DNA of 47,619 nt from an uncultured Bacteroidota bacterium. GTDB lineage: Bacteria > Bacteroidota > Bacteroidia > Chitinophagales > LD1. This document shows, piece after piece, positions 33,013-42,700 of the stretch. The stretch covers positions 1 through 47,619 of the forward strand of contig CAIXGR010000033.1 in the NCBI GenBank assembly GCA_903919075.1, read 5' to 3'. Every line of letters starts with the position of its first letter. The stretch's first letter is position 1. The translations under genes and the position numbers were made by a program. The notes under the pieces are model-generated. The model saw only the letters and a program-made list of their open reading frames with translations. It ran no database searches and was not told where the DNA came from.

Positions 33013-35436
33013 CTAATATGTAATTATAATTCCCAACTGTGGCTGTAATACACCATCGTAAGTAGGTATCAATTTGGTTTGATAACTCATGTGATTAGTC
33101 GTTACCAGAGGCGTTCCGTTAGCATCGGTTAAATAAGCCAGCACCGGTGTATCTTCTTCTTTGTTATAATAAATATTTTGTATGTCTAAATACAGTTCCA
33201 GCGACCAATGTGCTAAATACCATTTTTTAGTAACTCGAATATCTAACTGATGAAACCACGGCAAATGCAGGGTATTAACGCGGCTGTAATCAAACACACC
33301 CTGCGGGTTGGAATTATATACAGATATGAGAGAAGAATAAGGAATGTTGTACGGTGTATAAGGACGGTTACCCTGCACACGATAGCGCAAACCTAGTTCC
33401 CAATTACGTTTAAGCTTTTTACCCAAAGTAAAACTGATAATATGGCGAGTGTCCCAACTAGAAGAAACATACTGCCCGGTGCTGTTTTGAAACTGGCTCC
33501 AGAAAAGTGTATAGGCCAGTATGCCATACCATCCTTTATATAATTTTTGTTCATATAAAAACTCAACACCATAAGCCCGTCCATTACTGGTGCTTGTTGC
33601 AGGGCTGTTACCAACCACGCCAAAATTTCCGCCCTGGTTAGCCAGCGCTACTGAATCATCCAGTAAATACGGAGTGTTGAAATATTGTTTAAAGAACCCC
33701 TCTATTGATATGCGACTGTTTATTGTTGAATTATAATCGAACCCCGTTACCACATGCAGGCAACGCATATAGGTTAACCGATTTTGATTTACTAATTGGC
33801 TGGTGCTATCACGATAGCCCATTACTGTGTATGCAGGTAACTCATGATAATAACCGGTATTAAAATTCCAATGAAAAGCCGGTGTAATATTATACGACAT
33901 GGAGAACCGTGGCGATGCCTGTAACAGCGCATTGGCCATGCTACTATTGTATGTGTTGCCATCAAACCTTAAACCAAGTGAAAGCAGCAACCGATTATTA
34001 GCTACAGTTCTGCTTACCGAAGTAAACACACCGTATTTATGAACAAAAAGTTTAGTAAGATAATTGTAATTAAAATAAGGTCCGGTAAAAACGCTGCTGT
34101 TATAATAGTATGCCAGCTCGTAGTTTCCACCCACATAATATTTCCAACCTTTTTTACGTGCTATATATTCCACACGTGCTTTGCTTTCCGATTCAACCGA
34201 ACTATAATTAATTGTTTTGGATTGCGAGTGATCATTGTTGGGATACTTAACTATTTTGTTCACCAACTCGCTACTGCTTACCACAAATTGCAGATAACTA
34301 TTATTAAACAAATGGGTAAACTTAAAACCGTTGGTATAGCTCCATTGATTATTCTCTGGTATACTCAGCAAATCATATTTCTGCAGCTCGGTGGTATTAG
34401 CTTTTAAATTCAATTTAAAAATATCACACGCTGTAAGGCTCAAAAATTCGAATTCATTTTTCTGATCTATTTTCCATTTAATTTTTATCTGTGCATCATT
34501 ATAATTCGGAAAAATCGGTACTTTGATTAATTTAAAAAACCAGTTGTAATAACTGGAACGCGCAGAACCCAGAATAGTAACATTCTTCTTTTTATTTAGC
34601 GGGGCTTCCATTGATAAAGCCGCATCTGTTATACCCAAGGTAACTGTACTCCCCCACCGGTCATCCCGACCATCGCGCAGGCGTATATCCATTGCCGAAC
34701 TTAATGTGTTGCCCCTATCAGCCGGAAATGCCGAAGAGTAAAAATTTACTTCGCGTATAAAGTCAACATTGATAAGACCTACTGGTCCTCCCGAACCTCC
34801 TTGAGTAGAAAAGTGATTGATGTTTGGAATTTCAATATCATCTAAATAAAATTTATTCTCGGCAGGTGAACCACCACGAATGATTAGGTCATTTCGAAAA
34901 GAAGCGCTAAACCCTACACCGGGTAATGTCTGAATGACCCTTGATATATCGCGATTAGCACCCGGAGTACGCTGTATTTCATTTACGCCAATTGAACGCA
35001 CAGAAGTTGGGCTTTCATCTTTTCGAACAAATGGGCTCGAGATAATTTCAACTGTTTTAATTTCTGAAATATCTGGCTCAAGTTCAATACTTAAAATGGC
35101 GGGCTTGGAATTACTTATTTCAATTTCATCAATATTCTTCGACTTATAACCAAAACATGAAACGCGTATGTTATAGATGCCCGGATTAAGATTGCTAATT
35201 ATAAAGTTACCGATTGAATCAGTTAGGGCACCGGTAGTAGTTCCTTCAACTTGTATGGCAGTAAGTGTAATTGCTTTGCCTGATAAAGTTTCTTTAACGT
35301 TTCCCCGTATGCTTGCCGCTTGGCTGTACGCAGATAATGAAGAAGAAAAACAAAAAGCAATTATAATTATGGCGGGTAGAAAAACAGCCTTACTGAAGGC
35401 ACCTATTTTAGGTATAAAAGGATAAACTTTAATCAT
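33013..35436 (-). CDS. TonB-dependent outer-membrane receptor with CarboxypepD-regulatory-like N-terminal domain
   Basis: An 807-residue outer-membrane transporter. A signal peptide (to about residue 40) is followed by a carboxypeptidase regulatory-like domain (about 41-125), a plug domain with ISRVIQTLPGVGFSASFRNDLIIRGGSPAENKFYLDDIEIP, and a long beta-barrel. No SusD-like partner gene is next to it, so it is not a typical Sus locus. The substrate is not readable. It lies on the same strand downstream of the PorP/SprF gene, 128 bp apart, so it may have its own promoter. The C-terminal strand ends in an aromatic-poor IIITY. Confidence 0.93.
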   Translation of the reverse strand: MIKVYPFIPKIGAFSKAVFLPAIIIIAFCFSSSLSAYSQAASIRGNVKETLSGKAITLTAIQVEGTTTGALTDSIGNFIISNLNPGIYNIRVSCFGYKSKNIDEIEISNSKPAILSIELEPDISEIKTVEIISSPFVRKDESPTSVRSIGVNEIQRTPGANRDISRVIQTLPGVGFSASFRNDLIIRGGSPAENKFYLDDIEIPNINHFSTQGGSGGPVGLINVDFIREVNFYSSAFPADRGNTLSSAMDIRLRDGRDDRWGSTVTLGITDAALSMEAPLNKKKNVTILGSARSSYYNWFFKLIKVPIFPNYNDAQIKIKWKIDQKNEFEFLSLTACDIFKLNLKANTTELQKYDLLSIPENNQWSYTNGFKFTHLFNNSYLQFVVSSSELVNKIVKYPNNDHSQSKTINYSSVESESKARVEYIARKKGWKYYVGGNYELAYYYNSSVFTGPYFNYNYLTKLFVHKYGVFTSVSRTVANNRLLLSLGLRFDGNTYNSSMANALLQASPRFSMSYNITPAFHWNFNTGYYHELPAYTVMGYRDSTSQLVNQNRLTYMRCLHVVTGFDYNSTINSRISIEGFFKQYFNTPYLLDDSVALANQGGNFGVVGNSPATSTSNGRAYGVEFLYEQKLYKGWYGILAYTLFWSQFQNSTGQYVSSSWDTRHIISFTLGKKLKRNWELGLRYRVQGNRPYTPYNIPYSSLISVYNSNPQGVFDYSRVNTLHLPWFHQLDIRVTKKWYLAHWSLELYLDIQNIYYNKEEDTPVLAYLTDANGTPLVTTNHMSYQTKLIPTYDGVLQPQLGIIITY

Positions 35437-35564
35437 TGCGCATCACTATTGTGAAGGCAAATTAAATACATTTTGTTTAATAAATACAATAATAAATTAA
35501 ACAAAATTGTTGTTTTTACTAATTCACTGCCCATTTTTTAACATATCGCCATATATTCTTCATT

Positions 35565-36719
35565 TTAAAATGCTTCAAACGGGCATTTCATTTTATTGCT
35601 CTTTTTATAAGGAATGGTTATGCCCATATTAGCCTCATAGGCTCCTGCTGTTTGCATTCCCAATCCCATGTATGGGAAATCAACCGAGAAACCCATGTAA
35701 TAACCTACCGCGCTGCCGCCGCTTCCAAAATTACCACGGTGGGTTATGGCAAGAATAATTGCACTGGTATTTATCTTTGGTTGCCCGGTTTCATAATTTC
35801 TTAATGTAGTCGAGAACCGGTTATATAAGCCAATACTTAAAGGGATAGCATCCCTCCTGCTTTTAAATTTCAGGTAAAAATCTATACCGGCATTCATTTC
35901 ATAAAACTTTCCCTGGTTTTCGAACAGCACGGTTGGCCCTATAAAAAAGTTGTCGCCGGCAAGCGAAATATTACTGCGGTAGGTGGCAGTATATTTTCTG
36001 GGCAATCGCGCGCCATCAGTATTACTACCGGTTATTGAAATAGTGGGTGCCAAAACATGCGACATGGCAAAACCAATTTCATTATACCACTTCCCTTTTC
36101 CTCTAAAATTATTTCGAACTAATATACCATAGTCTAAATCAAAGTATCCTCGGTTTGATACGGCTGTTTGGCTAAAAGCCGATGGGCCGGTAACACCATA
36201 ATTCGCATTCAACTGGTCAGAAAATACAAACCTCGACCAATCTACATGTATATGGCTGTAATAAGCCTTAAATCCCAAATAAATATTAAACCTGTCCGAA
36301 GCATCTCTGTGCGATTTTATATGCGGCATGTGCTGCGAATACATAATACCGGTTGAAGTAGTAGTTAAATAACCCTGTCCCTGTAGATCTTGCATTACAA
36401 AAGCACCAACTCCTGCATTAAATCTATCGTGTATTGAAACATAAGCATCACCAGTTACAATATAATTTGCCAAAGGCCCAGGCATCTCTTTTCCGGGCAC
36501 ATTCGGCCATAAATTTCTGTAGCTTACTCCTACTCTGGCCGATTGCTTATAGCCTGCATAAGCCGGATTATAATAAAGCTGGTTAGCATCATATTGCGAA
36601 AATGTTGGGTCCTGAGCGAACAGATCAAGCGTAAATAAGCTTACCAGCGCTGCTGAAAAAGCTTTAATACCGGTTCCTCCGGTAATGCGCCTATTGAATA
36701 TGGTGTATATCTGTTTCAT
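35565..36719 (-). CDS. PorP/SprF-family protein, likely partner of the giant adhesin-like protein
   Basis: A 384-residue outer-membrane protein of the PorP/SprF family. A signal sequence (to about LFAQ, residue 36) precedes the family start DPTFSQYDANQLYYNPAYAG, then many alternating beta-strands. In Flavobacterium, SprF is encoded beside the adhesin SprB and is needed for its secretion to the surface. Here the gene begins 35 bp after the stop of a giant protein with a gliding-type C-terminal domain, on the same strand, so it probably assists export or anchoring of that protein. This last point is inference from context. Confidence 0.9.
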   Translation of the reverse strand: MKQIYTIFNRRITGGTGIKAFSAALVSLFTLDLFAQDPTFSQYDANQLYYNPAYAGYKQSARVGVSYRNLWPNVPGKEMPGPLANYIVTGDAYVSIHDRFNAGVGAFVMQDLQGQGYLTTTSTGIMYSQHMPHIKSHRDASDRFNIYLGFKAYYSHIHVDWSRFVFSDQLNANYGVTGPSAFSQTAVSNRGYFDLDYGILVRNNFRGKGKWYNEIGFAMSHVLAPTISITGSNTDGARLPRKYTATYRSNISLAGDNFFIGPTVLFENQGKFYEMNAGIDFYLKFKSRRDAIPLSIGLYNRFSTTLRNYETGQPKINTSAIILAITHRGNFGSGGSAVGYYMGFSVDFPYMGLGMQTAGAYEANMGITIPYKKSNKMKCPFEAF

Positions 36720-36754
36720 GCAAAATTATTTATGTTATACCATTGCTTATTTAA

Positions 36755-39700
36755 TTACCTGATAAGTGTTACTGAACCTATTGTCTTATAATTCTTTTCT
36801 TTCCCAACCGAACTACCGGTCCAACGTGTGCCATCAGCAAACGTGGCTTCTATCTTCCATACATAAGCGCCCTGCTGACATACTTTACCTCTGTAAGTGC
36901 CATCCCATCCTTCAGCCGGTTCCATATCTGCGGTCAGCGCGGTTGATTCCCACAACAATTCTCCCCACTTATCAAATATTTGTGCATGGTAGCTGCTTAA
37001 TGCAATACCTACCGGTTTCCAAATTTTTACAAGCTCATTTCCACCTTCAAAATCTGGTGCAAAAGCATTCGGCACAAAAAGTGTTTTCTTAATAACATCA
37101 AGATCTTTGTAAGCGGTATCTTTGCATCCGTACTGATTAGTGGCAACCAGCATTACATGAAACTGCTCCACATCTGCAAACATGTGCGAAGGGTTAATAT
37201 CAGTAGATGTAACGCCATCGCCAAAATTCCATTCGTACGAATTACTATTAACTGAATAGTTTATAAACTGAACTGTACCATTTTCTAATTGTGTATTCAC
37301 ATTCATGCTATCATCAAATGCAGCCGTCGGATTGATATGAACCACCACAGTGTCCGGTAGCATCAAAGTATCTCCACAGATACTGAAAGAATAAATCTTT
37401 AATTGTACAGAATAGGTTCCGGTGCCGGTATATAGATGTGAAGCAACAGATGCATCCGTAATCAATGTCTGACCATCACCGAAATCCCACACATATTGGC
37501 TAGCATTGGTAGCATTAACCTTAAAGTTTACATTTAAAGGATTACAACCTTCAGCCGGTTGAACCTGCACAGATTGAACCACCGGTAATGGATAAATATT
37601 TACACTAGAAACGGCCGTATCTTGGCAATTAAACTGATTAGATGCCACGAGAGCAATAACCTGTGTGCCCTGGGTATTATAAGTAACCAGCGGGTTTTCA
37701 AATTCGGAAGTGCTCCCGTTGCCAAAATTCCACTCGTAAGCAACAGCACCTGTTGAAGTATTGGTAAGCTGCATTGATGAAGGCAAACCACAACCATAAG
37801 GCACCGGTGTAGTAAACGCTGCATGTGGCGAAGGATAAATAGCTATTTGCTGTACAATAGTATCGCTGCAATTATTATTAGTACCAACCAGCATCACGTT
37901 AAAGTCACCCGGTGTACTAAATTTATGTTCGGGGTTAGCAGATGTAGATGCCCCGCCGTCACCAAAAGACCACAAATAAAAATCCGCACCGGTAGATAAA
38001 TTTTGAAAATTCCCCGCTTGTTTATTTACACATGCATCGGGTAATACAAAATTAAGCTGCGGTTTTTGGCTAATAGTTACCGGATGGCAAATAGAATTTA
38101 TACAACCACCGCCCGAAGTTACAGTAAGACAAACATTATATGTACCGCTGGCATTATAAAGGTGAGTGGGGCTATTAGTAGTAGAAGAATTTCCATCACC
38201 AAATTGCCAGTTGTACTGGTTAATAAACGAACTGGTATCGCCGCTCAACTGCCCAACAAAAGTGGTTGCTGCCTGCGCACAAAGATTACCGGTAGGGTTA
38301 AATTCCAGAACCGGTGCCTGATCAACAGTAATAACCTGATAAGCGGTATCATGAGCACATTGGTATCCGCTATTAACATATAGCGCCACAGTATATGTGC
38401 CTGCAGAAAAAGTGTGAGAAATGGTTGAACCTGCTGTATCAACAACACCACTACCATTACAGCTTTTTGAAGCTATATCATAATTAAAACACCAGTTAAG
38501 TAAAGATGCGCCGCCTGATTGATCGTGAAAATTAACGGTTAATGGTTCACACCCGCTGGCTGGCGATGCTGTAAAAAATGCATTGGCCGCGTTTGGCGCA
38601 ACTGTTATAGGTCGAATTATTGTTGTATCAAAACATCCATTATGTGCACGAAGCGATACATTATATGTAATAGGAAATGGCTTTGTGTTGTAAAAAATAT
38701 GATTAACAGAATACCATTCAGGCGAAACCTGGCTTGGATGAACGATAGCATTCGGAGTTCCATCGCCCCAATTATAAACCAACGAATCCGGCGCGCCGTA
38801 GTTGAAAGTCGTTGGAACAAAATTTACACTCAATGGCGAACATCCATGATCTACCGAGCTTTGTAATGCCACGTGTGGAATAGGAAGAACTGTAATTGAG
38901 TAGTTATCAGTAACTGCCGGACAGCCCGAACCTGTTATAACGGCAGTAGTAGTATAGTTTATTGTAACCGGTACGGGGAATGTATCAATTCGGCTATTAT
39001 ACAAATTTTGAACGGGAATAATATTGGTGCCGGATGAATCAGCGCCGGTGATATGATTAGGAATATTAGCTGCCCAACTGATATCCACACCCGGTGTGGC
39101 CGAAAAAAGTTCAACCGGATTTGTATTCCCCCCAGAGCAAATAACTTGTGGTGCTGAAGGAATAACTACAGGGCTGGGATTAACCAAAATGATATAACTG
39201 GAACCCACACCAGGACAATTGCCAGAAACGGGATTTATACTATATACAACCATTTCCACCTGCGTTGAAGTACTGAATAACGTTTGAGTGGGAATATTAC
39301 CCATGCCGTTTGCAGTATTACCACTTATAACCTGGCTTGCAGAAGAATACCAACTGTAATTAGTACCCGGTACATGCGACGATAATATAACCGAATCGGT
39401 TGTAGCCCCGTTGCAAATGGTTTGAAAACCAGGGGTAATAACATCCGGTAGAGGATTTACATTATACGTGTATATAACCGGTGAACCGGCACAGCCCGAG
39501 TAATTAGGTATAACTGAGTATATAACGTTTCCAACAGAATAACCGGTGCTGTTTAATATTTGAGATGGTATAGTAGAGGTATTCCCGCTATCAGCAAATC
39601 CACTTAACCCGTCTGAAGAAGAAACCGACCATAAAAAGTAACTGCCTGTTACCGAAGAAGAAAAGATTACCTCATCAGTATTTTGGCCAGAACAAGTTGT

Positions 39701-42700
39701 TTGGCTGGCGGGAAGCGACGCAGTAGGTATAGGATATACAGTAACCGAATAACCTCCCGTTTTTGAAGGGCAGCCCGGTGAACTACCTGTAATATTATAA
39801 ACTACAGTTTGAGAATCAGTGGTATTATTAGTAAGTATTTCCGAAGGAATAGTATTAGACCCCGAAGAAACAAAGCCATTGACTGCGGTAGATTGTGCAA
39901 TCCATGAAAAAGCTACTCCGCTCGTTGCACTGCTAATATCAACTTGCTGCGAACTTTGTCCGGAACATATAGCCTGCGGTGCAGAAGATAATTGAATATC
40001 TACGCCGGGCGTTACAACTACATTAATTGTATCAGGATTTCCGGCACATGAAGTTCCGCCGGGTGTTACAATATATGTTACGGTCTGCGGGCTTTGGCTG
40101 CTATTAGTTAATACTTGTTGAATTAAGTTGCCGCTTCCACCACTTGCCCCCAAAACACTTGCCGGAGCGTTTGCAACCCAGCTAAAGGTAGTACCTATAA
40201 TAGTAGAGTTAAGATTAATATTAGTTTGTGTTTCAGAACATATTGATATTTGAGAAGAGTTTGTGTTTACATTGGAGGCCGGATTTACTTTTATGGCGCA
40301 GTTTTTTACCGGCCCGTTACAACCTTGCGTCCACGCTGTAATATTAAACCTTACACTATCCTCGGTATATCCAGAATTAAAAATAGTTTGCGATGGAATA
40401 TCGCCGGTGCCGCTTTGAATATAGCCAGTAAGATATGGCGAGGCCTCGCTGGTCCACGTAAAGGTTGCACCGTTCACATTCGAATTAAGGCTTACAAGAA
40501 TGCTTGGCGTTCCGCTGCAAACAACCTGGCTTGCCGGGTTATTAGCTTGTGGAAGTGGATTAACATATAAAACAAAATTTGCAGGGTTTCCCGGGCAGCC
40601 GGTGTTAGAAGAATTGATTATATAAATTACAGAGTCAACATTATTTCCGTAGTTAGTTATGGTTTGTGCAGGAATATTTCCTACGCCATTGTTCATATAT
40701 CCACTAATATTTCCATACGAATAAGCCGACCAATAAAAAGTAGCTCCATCAGTGTTAGAAACCGGTGCTACTTCCTGACTTGTTGCACCGCTACATATGG
40801 TTTGTGGCGAAACAGGATTAATAATTAAAGAAGGATTTACAGTAATTACATAGTTAGAATCAGGCCCCGGGCAACCTGCAGCAGAAGGCGTTATTGTATA
40901 CACAACTGAACCGGGTGACGGGTATGTGTTCACCAACGTTTGCGATGGAATAGTTATGCCGCTTCCATTGGCTGTATATCCGGTTACACCATTAGGCGAA
41001 AAACCGCTCCAGCTAAAAGTAGTCCCGCTTACTGCCGAAGAAATATTTACCGGTAATGTAGATATGCCGGTGCAAATACTTTGTGATGCCGGTAAATAAA
41101 CCTGAGGAATAGGATTTACCTGTACTTGATAAGTTGCTGCCTGCCCGATACAGCCGTTGTAGTTTGCATCAACCGTATAATTTACGGTTAATACATTATT
41201 AGAATTATTGGTTAATATTTGTGTGGGTATAGAATCCGTTCCAGAATTTGCCACCCCGCCTACCCCATTTGATTGAGATGTCCAGGTAAAAGCTACACCA
41301 CTAACCGGGCTGCTAATATTTATTTCCCCTGTTGATTGGCCTGAGCAAATAGTTTGATTGGCTGGCGAAAACTGAACACTAATTCCAGGGTTAACTGTTA
41401 CCACTGCTGTATCAGGCTGGCCCGGACACCCATTGGCAGTAGGAATAATAACATAAGTAACAACCTGCGTAGTCTGGCTGTTATTAATCAATATTTGCTG
41501 AATAAAATTTCCGCTTCCGTTAGTTGCGCCGGTTATGCCCGCCGGTGCATTAGAAGTCCACATAAAGTTTGTTCCCGGCAAATTAGATGATAACGAAATA
41601 TTAGTTTGAACACCGCTGCATACTGTAGATGGGGTTGGTGTTGCATATGCAACCGGTAGCGGGTTTACCGTAACACTATAATTTTGCGCCGGACCCGGAC
41701 AATTACCTATTGAAGTAGTAATTGTAAATGTAACTGTTCCAGAAGAAACACCTGAATTGAAAATAGTTTGCCCAGGTATGTCCCCGGTTCCACTCAACAT
41801 CATCCCGGTAATACCTGATGATGCTTGAGTTGTCCAATTAAATATTCCCCCATTGTAATTAGAAGTCAAATTTACATTTGCTGTAACATCACCGCTACAA
41901 ATAGTTTGGTTAGCAGGAAGATTAGCCTGGGCTAGCGGGTTTACAAAAACTACTAACTCAGTCAAATTACCCAAGCACCCGCTATATACCGGCGTGATTG
42001 AAAACATTACTGAATCGATATTATTACCTGAATTGCTAATTGTTTGCGCCGGTATATTACCTGCACCGCTATACATAAAACCTGATAGATTATTATCCGA
42101 AGTGGCAGTCCAGCTAAATGAAGTGCCTGATATATTTGAATTTGGAACTACGATAGTGGTTGCGCTATTGGTGCAAATTGTTTGAGATGGAATTGGTAAA
42201 ACCTGAGGCAAAGGGTTGACGGTAATTGTGTAACTAAATGGCGAACCACTACAACCATTAGCTGAAGGGATGATAGTATAAACAACACTTCCCAGAGTAG
42301 CCGAATCATTGATCAATATTTGAGCTGGAATGGTTGCCGTCATTCCGCTTGAAATGAATCCTGTCACCCCATTTGCACTCGCTGCAGTCCATGCAAATGT
42401 AGTACCGCCAATGGTAGAATTTATTGCCTCTAAATGTGTAGATGCCCCACTACAAACCACTTGTCCAGATGGTGTATTTGTAACCGTAGGAATTGGGTTC
42501 ACTGTAACGTTTACATTTGAGCTTGCCTGAGGACAAGAACCAAAAGTAGAATTTGCACTTAATGTTGCTGCAGCAATGCCCGAGCCTATAGTTGGAGTAA
42601 AAATTGTTATCAATGAATCGGGTTGGCTGAAACTTCCTGTTGCAGAACTCCACATTACCGATGCTCCATTGCCTGAAATACTTCCATTAAGAATCACCGA

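Noticed and set aside
34039-34407. A 122-codon + strand frame opposite the TonB receptor gene.
   Set aside because: The receptor on the other strand is clearly coding across this stretch; the antisense frame has a biased composition and no domain.
39128-39133. A six-cytosine run (+ strand) in the giant gene considered as a slippage site.
   Set aside because: Six bases is too short to stand out, and a frameshift in the middle of the protein would remove the export domain; no sign of selection for it.
38884-42490. Regular about 276-bp periodicity that could look like a repeat array such as CRISPR or satellite DNA.
   Set aside because: The period lies within one open frame of 2,955 codons and corresponds to protein domains; the nucleotide sequences of the units are too diverged for a DNA-level array.
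42330-42530. Several + strand frames of 60-110 codons opposite the giant gene.
   Set aside because: They mirror the periodic codon pattern of the repeats on the coding strand and carry no motif or start signal.
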